A stretch of DNA of 64,000 nt, taken from NCBI GenBank assembly GCA_964429485.1, contig CAYSBW010000003.1:40753-104752 (forward strand), written 5' to 3'. A program made the translations under genes and the position numbers. A model generated the notes under the pieces. The model was not told where the DNA came from, searched no databases, and saw nothing but the letters and a program-made list of their open reading frames with translations. Below are positions 17,324 to 26,838 of this stretch, piece after piece (position 1 is the stretch's first letter; every line of letters begins with the position of its first letter). This DNA is from JAPLKB01 sp964429485. Its GTDB lineage: Bacteria; Desulfobacterota; Syntrophorhabdia; Syntrophorhabdales; Syntrophorhabdaceae.

Positions 17324-17363
17324 AAAAAAATGCCGCAACCCGAAGATAACTTCCGGTGGCGGC
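17324..17363 (-). terminator. Strong rho-independent terminator (minus strand)
   Basis: Read on the minus strand, GCCGC-C-ACC-G-GAAG pairs with CTTC-G-GGT-T-GCGGC around a TTAT loop (17332-17363), followed by ATTTTTTTAT. This would also stop read-through from the radical SAM and dcw transcript. Confidence 0.8.
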
Positions 17364-17449
17364 CCGGCCACTCCTGTAATAATCCTCCAGTAACATCTGC
17401 TGTTACTGAACCCTTGTTTAATGTGCCCAGTGTCTTTTTGCTTATGTCA
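17324..17449 (-). ncRNA. Candidate small RNA or regulatory leader upstream of prohibitin gene
   Basis: This stretch has every sign of a short transcription unit on the minus strand: a consensus promoter at 17456-17485, a predicted start near 17449, an 8-bp perfect hairpin CAGTAACA/TGTTACTG (17388-17408), then a strong terminator hairpin with a run of seven T (17324-17363). It contains no credible reading frame. The local sequence is much more GC-rich than its surroundings. It may be a free small RNA of about 125 nt or a 5' leader that controls read-through into the prohibitin gene at 17238. It does not match riboswitch consensus sequences that I know. Confidence 0.5.
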
Positions 17450-17455
17450 TTTTAA

Positions 17456-17485
17456 ACTATACTTTCTTTTTTGTTAACATGTCAA
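17456..17485 (-). promoter_or_regulatory. Sigma-70-like promoter of candidate small RNA
   Basis: On the minus strand a perfect TTGACA (17480-17485), an 18-nt spacer and TATAGT (17456-17461). Confidence 0.6.
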
Positions 17486-17641
17486 GCCTGACTGTTGTGT
17501 TATAATATTTTTTAATCAATGTAAATTATTGTAATTTAAAGATAATACTTTTAATTTTGCAGGAAGACTTTACTTAATAATTTTAAAAATTGATCAAGGG
17601 GAGGGTCTGCAGAGATCCAAACCTGCATGTTTGAAAATCTG
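17486..17641. other. AT-rich spacer, no feature seen
   Basis: Between the radical SAM stop and the small-RNA promoter the DNA is AT-rich. I find no reading frame, strong hairpin or T-run terminator here. Confidence 0.6.
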
Positions 17642-19240
17642 TTATGAAATAAAATCCCACGGCAGGATTTCATCCTTATCTTTTTCTCTGAGTGCATAAA
17701 AATTAAGATTAACCGTGCTGTCTCTGACAATCCTGTTCAGGTTCATTCCTTCTGCAAATTGAAGAACAATATTTTTCAGTCTCCTGTCGCCTCTGGAAAG
17801 AACTGCCTGAATAAAACTGTATTTGACTGATTCATGAGTAAACCAAGTGTTATCAGTTCTGCCAATGGCTTTTTTTAAACGGTTTATCTTGCTTTTCAAT
17901 TCATCCATATCATTCATAGGAAATCTTTGAAAAGCGGTCAGAGGTTTTGGAACAAAGGGACTTACATGGACTGTAATAAACCCTACAGAACCTTTCCTTG
18001 CGCCTTCTCTGATCATTACATGTTTTATTTTTTTTACAAGTTCCACAATACTGTCTATGTCTTCTATTGTTTCGCCTGGCAGACCTATCATAAAATAAAG
18101 CTTGAGATTAAATGGTTTTATATTTAGTATGGTGCCTAATTTATTGTATATTTCTATGTCTGTAAGTGGTTTGCCTATAATAGTTCTCAGCTTTTCTGTT
18201 CCTGCTTCGATTCCGAAAGTCAATGTTTTAATTTCATCATGCATGAGTTCTATAATTGAAAGAGGGATTTCATCAAGCCTCAGTGAAGGGAAATGGATGC
18301 CTTTGCCAGTACGCTTTAGTTCAGTAACAATTTCGAAAAGATGGGGGTGAAATGAAACTCCTCCTCCCATAATACCCACATCACGAACAGCAGTTTCAAG
18401 AGGCAGGATTTTATCACAGATGAAGCGGTGAGAATTTCCCAAAAGGCAGAAGGGACACTTTGAAGGACAGCCCCTCGTTCCTTCCACAAGAAACATACTG
18501 GAAAATTCAGTGTTTTCGGCAATAATAGTTGATGTGCCCAGGGTTTTATCTTTGTATTTCCTTGTTTTTACAATATAATGGTCCGGATTGAAAGCTCCTA
18601 TGGTACCGTCTTCTCTGTATGTGACCTTGAGATCACGGGGGTTGTAGACCCAATCAAAGTCGCTTAGTCCATCAATAATTTTATCTCTTTCCCTGCTTGT
18701 TGTTTCCCTGAATTTTTTCATAAAATCGTGAATGGTTGACTCAATATCACCCATGATAAAAAGATCAATGAAACTGTGGACAGGTTCAGGATTTGAAATT
18801 GCGCAGATGCCTCCTGCTACAATCAGGGGATCATCGCTCCCCCTTTCTTCGGAGTTAACTGGTATGGAAGAAAGGCTTAAAATTTTTGGGATATTTATAA
18901 AATCCATTTCAAAAGACAATGAGAAGAATATGCATTTAAATGATTTGAGCGGCCTGCCGCTTTCTATTGATATACATTCATTATTCTCTCCGAGAAAACA
19001 CCTCTCACAAAGAATATCATCATAACTATTCAACATTTTGTACAGAATATGGACAGCAAGATTCGACATTCCTATATAGTACGTGTTAGGGAAGACCACA
19101 CAAACAGGAATTTTATTGCCCCATTTTTTTATTATTGTCCCGGTTTCAGAGGCAAGGAAGTCTTTACGCCCCTTTATTGCCTGAAACTTTGTTCCGGATT
19201 TTGAATCCCGGATTTTAAATTTCTTTAAAGCCTTTTTCAT
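17642..19240 (-). CDS. Radical SAM protein with B12-binding-like N-terminus
   Basis: A 532-aa protein. Residues 30-200 resemble the cobalamin-binding-like domain found before many radical SAM cores (VCVVFPNTYYIGMSNLAVH, DDPLIVAGGICAISNPEP). The radical SAM core starts near residue 260 with GTRGCPSKCPFCLLGN (CX3CX2C), and later has FGIEAGTEKLRTIIGKP and YFMIGLPGETIED. The substrate is unknown; proteins of this arrangement include methylthiotransferases and many unassigned enzymes. It follows ftsZ by 77 bp and appears to be the last gene of the dcw transcript. Confidence 0.8.
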   Translation of the reverse strand: MKKALKKFKIRDSKSGTKFQAIKGRKDFLASETGTIIKKWGNKIPVCVVFPNTYYIGMSNLAVHILYKMLNSYDDILCERCFLGENNECISIESGRPLKSFKCIFFSLSFEMDFINIPKILSLSSIPVNSEERGSDDPLIVAGGICAISNPEPVHSFIDLFIMGDIESTIHDFMKKFRETTSRERDKIIDGLSDFDWVYNPRDLKVTYREDGTIGAFNPDHYIVKTRKYKDKTLGTSTIIAENTEFSSMFLVEGTRGCPSKCPFCLLGNSHRFICDKILPLETAVRDVGIMGGGVSFHPHLFEIVTELKRTGKGIHFPSLRLDEIPLSIIELMHDEIKTLTFGIEAGTEKLRTIIGKPLTDIEIYNKLGTILNIKPFNLKLYFMIGLPGETIEDIDSIVELVKKIKHVMIREGARKGSVGFITVHVSPFVPKPLTAFQRFPMNDMDELKSKINRLKKAIGRTDNTWFTHESVKYSFIQAVLSRGDRRLKNIVLQFAEGMNLNRIVRDSTVNLNFYALREKDKDEILPWDFIS

Positions 19241-19317
19241 GATAGTTCAGAACTGCATACTATGTTTTTTAAAAACCTGAACCATCTTAATCCGGTAACT
19301 AATTTTAAAATCCAGAA

Positions 19318-20475
19318 TCAATCCGCCTGTTTCCTTAAAAAAGTAGGAATATCATATCTGTCGTCATCAATATCAATAATGTCGCTTTTTGACTTTATTT
19401 CCTTATAGTCTATGGCAACTTTTTTCTTCATAAAGGGAGGAAGATCATCGCCAGTCTCAAATAATCTGCCCTTGTGCACCATATCTGTTTCGTCCTCGTC
19501 TACAACAACCTTTTCTTCAAAACCTGTGGCAATAACGGTTATCCTCATAGAATTTTCCATAGCATCATCATATACAAGTCCCCATATAATCTTTGCCTCG
19601 TCATGAGCCTGTTCCTGAATCAGTGAAGATGCTTCATGCACCTCATGGAGAGTCATATCCTGATTGCCTGTTACATTAATTAAAACTCCTCTTGCGCCAT
19701 GAATGGAAATATCTTCAAGAAGAGGGCTTGATATGGCTTTTTGGGCTGCATCCCTTGCCCTGTTTTCACCGGAAGCTTCGCCGATACCCATAATAGCCAT
19801 TCCACGTTCACTCATGATAGTTTTAACATCGGCAAAATCCACAACTACATGGCCTGAACCGACTATCAGATCAGAGATGCTTCTCACAGCATTCAGGAGC
19901 ACCTCATCTGCTTTGAAAAAGGCTTCCCTGATAGTCATATGTTTGCCGCCAATCGATAATAATCTCTGATTTGGTATGGTTATGAGAGAGTCAACACGGG
20001 TCTTCAATTGAATTACCCCGTTTTCGGCCTGCTTCATTCTGTCTTTACCTTCGAAAGCAAAGGGTTTTGTTGTAATTGCCACTGTAAGGGCGCCTAATTC
20101 CTTCGAAATTTCAGCAATTACCGAAGAAGCTCCTGTTCCGGTGCCCCCTCCGAGTCCACATGTTATAAAAACCATATCAGAACCCTTAAGGTGCTCAATG
20201 ATTTTTTCTGTATCTTCCAGGGCTGCTTTTCTACCTACTTCAGGATTAGCACCTGCTCCAAGACCCCTGGTCAATTTGCTTCCTATCTGTATTTTAACCG
20301 CAGCCTTACATGTATTCAAGGATTTGACATCCGTATTTATTCCAATAAATTCGACGCCAGGAACACCTGCATCGACCATGTTGTTTAAAGCATTACATCC
20401 GCCGCCGCCAACACCAACAACTTTTAATTTTGCTGAGAAACCGTTATCTTCATCCATATAAAAAACCCTGTTCAC
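19318..20475 (-). CDS. ftsZ: Cell division protein FtsZ
   Basis: A 385-aa tubulin-like GTPase that forms the division ring. The GTP-binding signature GGGTGTGAS lies at about residues 109-117, VVGVGGGGCNALNNM is near the N-terminus, and the C-terminal peptide DIPTFLRKQ for binding FtsA and other partners is intact. A GTG at 20475 is placed exactly right for the upstream AAGGAGG, while the ATG six codons later is too far from it, so I use GTG. ftsA ends only 12 bp upstream. Nothing suggests loss of function. Confidence 0.96.
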   Translation of the reverse strand: MNRVFYMDEDNGFSAKLKVVGVGGGGCNALNNMVDAGVPGVEFIGINTDVKSLNTCKAAVKIQIGSKLTRGLGAGANPEVGRKAALEDTEKIIEHLKGSDMVFITCGLGGGTGTGASSVIAEISKELGALTVAITTKPFAFEGKDRMKQAENGVIQLKTRVDSLITIPNQRLLSIGGKHMTIREAFFKADEVLLNAVRSISDLIVGSGHVVVDFADVKTIMSERGMAIMGIGEASGENRARDAAQKAISSPLLEDISIHGARGVLINVTGNQDMTLHEVHEASSLIQEQAHDEAKIIWGLVYDDAMENSMRITVIATGFEEKVVVDEDETDMVHKGRLFETGDDLPPFMKKKVAIDYKEIKSKSDIIDIDDDRYDIPTFLRKQAD

Positions 20476-20487
20476 AACAACACCTCC

Positions 20488-21735
20488 TTAGAAAATTTCT
20501 TTAAACCAGTCTTTTATTTTGCTGACAAGATTATTACCACTTATTAGATTCATTAATGATTTTGCACTATTATATTTTTTGCGGTGTCTTATGCCTAAAT
20601 TATTGTATCCATAAACAAGAAGTCCGACACCGGTTGCATATATGGGATTGTTAACTACATCAACAAGACCTCCTACACCTACAGGATATCCTCTTCTTGT
20701 GGGGAGGTTGAAAATGTTTTCTGCAAGTTCAGGAATTCCCTCAAGATTTGCACATCCACCGGTAATAACAACACCTGATGCAAGCAATCTTTCCAACCCG
20801 GATTTTTTTATTTCATCGTAAATCATGGAGGATATCTCTTCAACCCTTGGTTCAATAATATCTGCAAGTGTTTTCCGCATAAGTGTTCTTGGCTTTCTTC
20901 CTCCCACACTTGGAACTTCAATGGTTTCATTAGCTCCTATCATGTTTGAGAAGGCACAGCCGTATTTTTTCTTTATCTTTTCCGCATCATCAACGGGTGT
21001 CCTCAATCCTATTGCAATATCATTTGTGATGCTGTTTCCACCGTAGGGCAATACCGAGGTATATTTTATACTTCCTGTTGAAAATACTGCAATGTCACTT
21101 GTACCGCCGCCAATATCTACCAGAGCAACGCCAATTTCTCTTTCTTCAGGCGTGAGGACCGCCTCTGATGAGGCAAGCTGCCCGAGTACAATGTTATCAA
21201 CAGTCAGCCCTGCCATTCGGCAGCATTTTATAATATTTTGTGCAGAGGAAACGCTGCCGGTAATAATATGAACTTTTACTTCAAGTCTGACCCCTGTAAT
21301 TCCAAGGGGATCCCTGATGCCATCCTGGTCGTCAATTATAAATTCCTGAGGAATAACATGAAGTAATTCCCTGTCTGCCGGTATTGCAATTGCCTTTGCA
21401 GCATCAATTGCCCTTGCTATATCGTCAGGTTTTACTTCTTTTTCTTTAATTGCAACAACACCATTACTGTTAAAGCTCTTGATGTGAGCGCCACCTATGG
21501 CTGCAAGGCATTCATTTATTTTTATCCCTGCCATTAATTCGGCTTCTTCCACAGCCTTTTTTATTGAAGTGATCGTACTTTCCATATTCACAACAACGCC
21601 TTTTCTAAGACCGGTAGAAGGGTAAGACCCTATGCCTACTATATTTATCTTCCCCTCAGTTATTTTGCCCACAACAACACAGATTTTTGTTGTTCCAATG
21701 TCAAGCCCTACGAGGAGTTCGTCTTCCCTGAGCAT
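20488..21735 (-). CDS. ftsA: Cell division protein FtsA
   Basis: A 415-aa actin-like protein that tethers FtsZ to the membrane. The phosphate-1 motif GLDIGTTKICVVVG, the phosphate-2 region VALVDIGGGTSDIAVF and the adenosine motif VVITGGCANLEG are present. The last 15 residues (SKIKDWFKEIF) form the amphipathic membrane-targeting helix. The gene begins 2 bp after the end of ftsQ. It is intact by length and motifs. Confidence 0.96.
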   Translation of the reverse strand: MLREDELLVGLDIGTTKICVVVGKITEGKINIVGIGSYPSTGLRKGVVVNMESTITSIKKAVEEAELMAGIKINECLAAIGGAHIKSFNSNGVVAIKEKEVKPDDIARAIDAAKAIAIPADRELLHVIPQEFIIDDQDGIRDPLGITGVRLEVKVHIITGSVSSAQNIIKCCRMAGLTVDNIVLGQLASSEAVLTPEEREIGVALVDIGGGTSDIAVFSTGSIKYTSVLPYGGNSITNDIAIGLRTPVDDAEKIKKKYGCAFSNMIGANETIEVPSVGGRKPRTLMRKTLADIIEPRVEEISSMIYDEIKKSGLERLLASGVVITGGCANLEGIPELAENIFNLPTRRGYPVGVGGLVDVVNNPIYATGVGLLVYGYNNLGIRHRKKYNSAKSLMNLISGNNLVSKIKDWFKEIF

Positions 21736-21737
21736 TT

Positions 21738-22439
21738 TTACCCCTTCCTTTCCTGTATAATTCCGCCTTTTTCAAATCTTGCATCTATGGATTTAATCAA
21801 TAATCCGCGTCTTCTGGCATCTTCAAGAATAGAAACAGCCCTTTTCAGCCTTGCCTTGTGATCCTCCTTACCAAGAACTATTTCCACCCCGTCTTCTGCG
21901 TCGAAAATCGTTACGCTGCCTTCAATATATGCAATTTCCGATATGGAATCCCTTTTTATGATTCCTTCTGCAATCCAGCCATTTGTCTGCCTGTAAAGGC
22001 TTTTTACATCTGACCTATTTTCGGCATTAATGACAAACATGTTTCCAATACTGCCTTTTGTCAATCTCCTGTATGGTTCACCGGATTCATCCAGTATGCT
22101 GACAATACCCTCATTGTTTATCCATAAAGCTGAAGGTTTTTTTTCTTTTAAATCAATGATAACCGAAAAAGGTAAGGTTCTCTTTATATTTACCTCTTTT
22201 ACAAATGGATGTGCTGAAATGATTTCCTTCATTTTTGGAACATCGAGGCTGAGAAGATTTTCCTTTAAAAGAGGGGATATTTTGCTTGCTATATCAACAT
22301 CCTGCAACTGGTTTGCCCCGTTAATTCTGATATTTCTTACAGAGAAGAAGGGTTTATCATTTGAGAAAAGGTATATCATGGTAAGTATGGATATTATGCA
22401 TAACGGTATAAAACAAAATATATAAACGATTTTCTTCAT
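21738..22439 (-). CDS. ftsQ: Cell division protein FtsQ/DivIB
   Basis: A 233-aa single-span protein. The membrane helix is at about residues 4-25, followed by the POTRA domain (FFSVRNIRINGANQLQDVDI, about 31-100) and the beta domain. FtsQ scaffolds FtsL, FtsB and the septal synthase FtsW-FtsI in other bacteria. It overlaps ddl by 4 bp. Its presence next to a degraded ftsI and ftsW makes the local divisome unusual. Confidence 0.88.
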   Translation of the reverse strand: MKKIVYIFCFIPLCIISILTMIYLFSNDKPFFSVRNIRINGANQLQDVDIASKISPLLKENLLSLDVPKMKEIISAHPFVKEVNIKRTLPFSVIIDLKEKKPSALWINNEGIVSILDESGEPYRRLTKGSIGNMFVINAENRSDVKSLYRQTNGWIAEGIIKRDSISEIAYIEGSVTIFDAEDGVEIVLGKEDHKARLKRAVSILEDARRRGLLIKSIDARFEKGGIIQERKG

Positions 22440-23332
22440 ATTTTTAAAGATGCTCCTGACAGAATTTTTTCAACAAGTTCATCAAATGATTTTCCAAGAT
22501 ATTCCCAAGCCTTTGGAACGAGTGAGGTTTCAGTCATTCCAGGAGAAGTGTTTATATCTATTATGTAAGGAACACTATTTTCATTTACTATCATATCTAT
22601 TCTGGCACATCCTGATAATTCAAATATTTTGAATACTTCCAATGCATATTTCTGTGTTTTTCTTTCAATTTCTCCAGTAATCTTTGCAGGTATTATATAC
22701 TCGGTCTTGCCCTTGCTGTATTTTGCTTCAAAATCATAAAAACCGTTTAACGGTTTTACTTCAATAACAGGTAAAGTCTTTTCATTTACTATGCTGACCG
22801 TTATCTCCTGTCCCTGTATATATTTTTCAATAATGATTTTCCTGTCATATCTCAGAGCATTTTCAATTGCCTGATTAATCTCTTCTGTTTTTCTTACAAT
22901 TGATATACCTATTGTAGAACCTTCGTTGGCCGGCTTTACAACAAACGGCAAAGGAAAGTTGATCTCATCACCATTCTGGTAAATCGTATATTCAGGAGTT
23001 GGTAATCCTGAATTATCCAGAAGCATTTTCATGATCGCCTTATCAAGTGAAATAGCTGAGCCTGTTATACCGGATCCAGTATACGGGATGCCCATCATTT
23101 CGAGAAGCCCTTGTACTGTACCATCCTCACCCCATCTGCCGTGAAGAGCAATAAAGGCAACTTGAATCTTTTTATTTATTAGAATTTCTACAAGATTATT
23201 TCCTGCATCGATTCCAATTGCATCATAGTTACTGCGAGTAAGGCTGTTCAGGACTGCATTTCCGCTCTTTAATGAAATCTCTCTTTCGGAAGATTTCCCG
23301 CCCATGAGAACCCCTATTTTTCTGTTTTTCAT
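22436..23332 (-). CDS. ddl: D-alanine--D-alanine ligase
   Basis: A 298-aa ATP-grasp enzyme that makes the D-Ala-D-Ala dipeptide for peptidoglycan. It has the N-terminal GVLMGGKSSEREISLKSG, the HGRWGEDGTVQGLLEMMGIPYTGSG signature, KPANEGSTIGI for ATP binding, and DINTSPGMTETS near the C-terminus. It is a little shorter than many Ddl proteins but all motifs are there. It is within the dcw operon between murB and ftsQ. Confidence 0.95.
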   Translation of the reverse strand: MKNRKIGVLMGGKSSEREISLKSGNAVLNSLTRSNYDAIGIDAGNNLVEILINKKIQVAFIALHGRWGEDGTVQGLLEMMGIPYTGSGITGSAISLDKAIMKMLLDNSGLPTPEYTIYQNGDEINFPLPFVVKPANEGSTIGISIVRKTEEINQAIENALRYDRKIIIEKYIQGQEITVSIVNEKTLPVIEVKPLNGFYDFEAKYSKGKTEYIIPAKITGEIERKTQKYALEVFKIFELSGCARIDMIVNENSVPYIIDINTSPGMTETSLVPKAWEYLGKSFDELVEKILSGASLKI

Positions 23333-23382
23333 ATCACCTTGTCCTTAATAAACTGTTTAAAAATACTACCTATATTTTTTGT

Positions 23383-24384
23383 TTAATTTTCATCGAATCC
23401 CCACATTTCCACTTCTTCTTCCAGTGAAACCCCTAACTTTTCAAAGACTTCTTTTTTTACTTTCTCTATGAGAATTTTTATATCCTGAGCTGTAGCATGA
23501 CCAAGGTTTATAATAAAGTTTGAATGTTTTTCTGAAATACAGGCACCACCTATTTTTAGTCCACGTAGACCGGCTTTTTCCACATATTGCCATGCAGGCT
23601 TATCATTGACACTCCTGAATACTGATCCGGATGAAGGAAATTCCATTGGATGCCTTTTTTTTCTCTCATGAAAGACATATTCCATGCCTTCCAGTATTTC
23701 AGTTTTATCCATTTTTTTTAATTGAAAAACAGCGCTAATAACACATTCTGTATTGCTGACAGGTGATTTTCTATAGCTGAAGGAGAGATTGCCCATGTCC
23801 ATTTCTGTAATATCTCCTTTGTCATTTAACACTGTTGCAGCCTCCAATGTATCTGAAATGGATGATCCGAAGCTCCCGGCATTCATTTTTATCGCTCCGC
23901 CGACTGTACCGGGAATCCAGTATAATCTTTCAAGCCCGCCAAATCCCCTCATTGCGTTATCTTTTATAAATTTTTTCAGGGAAGATCCTCCGGAAACTTT
24001 TACAACAACAGCATCATCGGAAGTTTTTTCGTACTGTAATCGCCGTATCCTTGTAATTCTTATAACTGCTCCTTTAAACCCCTTATCACTGACAATTATA
24101 TTTGTTCCATTTCCAATAAAGCGATATTTTATGTTCTCTTTTTTCAAAACATGTATTGTTTCAAGTAGATCAGTTTCATCTGCAGGATACACAAGGTATT
24201 CAACAGGACCGCCTACTTTCATGGATGTATACCTTTTCATTGATACATCATTCAAAACAGTTCCTCTTATACCCCAATCCTTCAAAATAAAGCTCCCCAT
24301 GTTTTTTTTATCTTCTGCTTTGTCCAGGGTTTCTGGATAAGTCTCTATTCTTTTTTTTCCCACTCTTTTTTTAGCTTCTCGCAT
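23383..24384 (-). CDS. murB: UDP-N-acetylenolpyruvoylglucosamine reductase
   Basis: An FAD enzyme that reduces UDP-GlcNAc-enolpyruvate to UDP-MurNAc. FAD-binding and catalytic stretches are MKVGGPVEYLVYPADE, FIGNGTNIIVSDKGF, GSFGSSISD, and the catalytic Ser in PSSGSVFR with the final Glu in the C-terminal part. The first ATG (24384) overlaps murC by 40 bp and gives 333 aa; the ATG at 24300 would give 305 aa and fits the usual family start better. Neither has a strong ribosome-binding site, so the start is uncertain. Confidence 0.93.
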   Translation of the reverse strand: MREAKKRVGKKRIETYPETLDKAEDKKNMGSFILKDWGIRGTVLNDVSMKRYTSMKVGGPVEYLVYPADETDLLETIHVLKKENIKYRFIGNGTNIIVSDKGFKGAVIRITRIRRLQYEKTSDDAVVVKVSGGSSLKKFIKDNAMRGFGGLERLYWIPGTVGGAIKMNAGSFGSSISDTLEAATVLNDKGDITEMDMGNLSFSYRKSPVSNTECVISAVFQLKKMDKTEILEGMEYVFHERKKRHPMEFPSSGSVFRSVNDKPAWQYVEKAGLRGLKIGGACISEKHSNFIINLGHATAQDIKILIEKVKKEVFEKLGVSLEEEVEMWGFDEN

Positions 24385-25721
24385 ATCTTATTAATATCGC
24401 CTGCACCAAGGGCAACAACTATATCGCCGGGATTTGCAATTTCCATAATTTTGTTTATTATTGCATCTTTTTCAGGGATGAAAATAACATTTTTGTGACC
24501 GCTGGCACGCACATTTTCCGTAAATTGTGCTCCGCTTACACCCTCAATTTTTTCTTCTGAAGCTGCATAAATTTCAGTTACTATCAAAATATCGGCCTCG
24601 TTGAATGATGTGATAAAATCATCCATTAAGGCCTTTGTCCTTGTATATCTATGGGGCTGAAATGCAACAATAATCCTTTCCTTGCATATTTTTCTTATGG
24701 CCGAAAGTGTAGCCTTAATTTCTGTTGGATGATGTCCATAATCATCAATGAGCTTTACAGGTCCGTTCCATTTTACTTCAAGTCTTCTCTGGACGCCTGA
24801 AAAGGATCCCAGAGCTTCTGATATCCTGGAAAAGGGAATATCAAGCTCTATGCCAACACCACAGGCAGCAAGGGCATTGACAACATTATGGATACCGGGC
24901 ATTGCAAGTTTAATAATTCCAAGTTCGTATCCCTTATATACTACTTTGAAAGTTGTCCCTGTTTCATCATATGTAACACCATCTGCTCTCAGGTCTGCCT
25001 GTTTTGAAAGACCATAGGTCATATACCTTCTTTTAAGATGAGGTATGAGACTCTGAACATTTGCATTGTCGATACATATTATATCGAGACCGTAAAAAGG
25101 TACTTTATTAAGAAAAGTCAGGAAGGCTGCTTTAATTTCGTTAATATCCTTATAAAAATCAAGATGTTCCAGGTCTATATTTGTAACCACAGCAATTGTC
25201 GGAAAAAGAAGGAGAAATGTGCCGTCACTTTCATCAGCCTCAGCTACAAGGAATTTACTGTCACCGAGTTTTGCATTACTGCCGAGACTGTTTAACTTAC
25301 CGCCGATAACGCAGGTCGGATCCATACCGGCATATCCGAGGATCGTGGAAACTATCGAAGTTGTAGTGGTTTTTCCATGAGAACCGGCTACAGCAATACT
25401 GTATTTCATTCTCATGAGTTCTGCGAGCATTTCTGCCCTCTGTATTACAGGAATGAAAATTTCTTTTGCCCTCTGTATTTCAGGGTTGTCAGGTTTTACT
25501 GCCGATGATATTACGACCACATCAGCATCTTCAACATTTTCTTTATTATGACCATAAAATATCTTCGCACCGATATTTTCGAGCCTTTCAGTAGTATCGG
25601 TCTTTCTGATATCAGAGCCGGTAATCTTAAAACGAAGATTCAGCAATACTTCTGCTATACCGCTCATCCCGATACCGCCGATACCTATAAAATGTATTTT
25701 TTCTATTTTGTGAAGAACCAT
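24345..25721 (-). CDS. murC: UDP-N-acetylmuramate--L-alanine ligase
   Basis: A 458-aa Mur ligase that adds L-Ala to UDP-MurNAc. It has HFIGIGGIGMSGIAEVL, the ATP site AGSHGKTTTTSIVS, DESDGTFL, and the C-terminal DDYGHHPTEIKAT and FQPHRYTRT motifs characteristic of MurC. The full family length is present. It lies between murG and murB. Confidence 0.96.
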   Translation of the reverse strand: MVLHKIEKIHFIGIGGIGMSGIAEVLLNLRFKITGSDIRKTDTTERLENIGAKIFYGHNKENVEDADVVVISSAVKPDNPEIQRAKEIFIPVIQRAEMLAELMRMKYSIAVAGSHGKTTTTSIVSTILGYAGMDPTCVIGGKLNSLGSNAKLGDSKFLVAEADESDGTFLLLFPTIAVVTNIDLEHLDFYKDINEIKAAFLTFLNKVPFYGLDIICIDNANVQSLIPHLKRRYMTYGLSKQADLRADGVTYDETGTTFKVVYKGYELGIIKLAMPGIHNVVNALAACGVGIELDIPFSRISEALGSFSGVQRRLEVKWNGPVKLIDDYGHHPTEIKATLSAIRKICKERIIVAFQPHRYTRTKALMDDFITSFNEADILIVTEIYAASEEKIEGVSGAQFTENVRASGHKNVIFIPEKDAIINKIMEIANPGDIVVALGAGDINKICEKLKKEWEKKE

Positions 25722-25767
25722 GTTTTACCTCTGTCCATGGTTATTTCTTCCATGCAATCTGTTTTCA

Positions 25768-26838
25768 TTATGCCTTTACCTTTTCCAGTATTTTTGCAAT
25801 AATCCTTTCTTGAGAATCCTCCACATAGAGTCTGCCCATATTTTCTCCCATCTGTTTCAGTAGCACAGGTTCATCCATTAAGTGTTTTATTGTTTCGTAC
25901 AGTTTCTCCCCGGTTGCCTCATTGTTCCCTATTATATATCCTCCTCCGGCAGTCTCTACATGGGATGCATTTTTCCATTGGTGCTGTCCTGCTGAAAACG
26001 GATATGGTATTAGTATGGATGCCTTTCTGAAATATGCAAGCTCAAAAATAGTCGAGGCACCTGACCTTGATATAACAACATCAGAGCGGTTGTAGTATTG
26101 AGCCATATTATCAGTAAAAGGGAAGACTTCGTGCTTTATATTGCTCTTCATGTATGCCTCTTTGATGCGTGTGTAGTCCTCTTCTCCTGTCTGGTGAAAA
26201 AAAATAACACTTTTATTTCCATCCAGATAGGGCAGCAATGAAACAACTGAATCGTTAATGCTTTTTGCTCCTCTGCTGCCCCCGAATACAAAAATCCCGA
26301 ATGTTTCATCATTCTTGTTTTCTCTGGGAACTTTGACAGCTTTCCTGACAGGGTTTCCCGTATGATATATGTTTTTGCTTTTTAGCAGCTGGCATGATTC
26401 TTCAAAACTTACAAATATTCCCTTTGCATATTTTGCGAGGACCTTGTTTGCAAGCCCGGGCTCAGCATTTTGTTCGTGGAGAAAAATCGGCACACCACAC
26501 ATTGTTCCTGCCAATATAACAGGTACTGAAGTGAAACCACCCATTCCAAGGATAGCATCAGGTTTTTCTCTTTTAATTATACTCCTGCATTTATATATAC
26601 CTTTAAGGATGTAAAAAATCGTGGCAGCTTTATAGACCGAACTTCTACCAAGAAACTGTCGCGCTTCTACAAAAAGGAGTCTGAACCCGTACTGAGGTAT
26701 GATTTTACTTTCCAGTCCATAAGTTGTACCGATGAACAATACGTTGTGATTCTCTTTCTGTGCAACAAATGTTTCAGCCACAGCGATGCCGGGGAAAATA
26801 TGACCTCCTGTTCCGCCTGCTGATATGATAAGTTTCAT
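25768..26838 (-). CDS. murG: UDP-GlcNAc:lipid I N-acetylglucosaminyltransferase
   Basis: A 356-aa GT28 glycosyltransferase that makes lipid II from lipid I at the inner face of the membrane. The N-terminal GGTGGHIFPGIAVAE loop, LGMGGFTSVPV, and the C-terminal sugar-nucleotide site SRSGASTIFELAYFRKASI with PYPFSAGQHQ are all present. It overlaps the ftsW-slot gene by 4 bp. Confidence 0.96.
   Translation of the reverse strand: MKLIISAGGTGGHIFPGIAVAETFVAQKENHNVLFIGTTYGLESKIIPQYGFRLLFVEARQFLGRSSVYKAATIFYILKGIYKCRSIIKREKPDAILGMGGFTSVPVILAGTMCGVPIFLHEQNAEPGLANKVLAKYAKGIFVSFEESCQLLKSKNIYHTGNPVRKAVKVPRENKNDETFGIFVFGGSRGAKSINDSVVSLLPYLDGNKSVIFFHQTGEEDYTRIKEAYMKSNIKHEVFPFTDNMAQYYNRSDVVISRSGASTIFELAYFRKASILIPYPFSAGQHQWKNASHVETAGGGYIIGNNEATGEKLYETIKHLMDEPVLLKQMGENMGRLYVEDSQERIIAKILEKVKA

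Noticed and set aside
17324..17449. Known riboswitch classes for the structured region upstream of the prohibitin gene
   Set aside because: I compared it by eye with TPP, SAM, c-di-GMP, preQ1, guanidine and SRP RNA patterns and found none. It is left as an unclassified candidate RNA.
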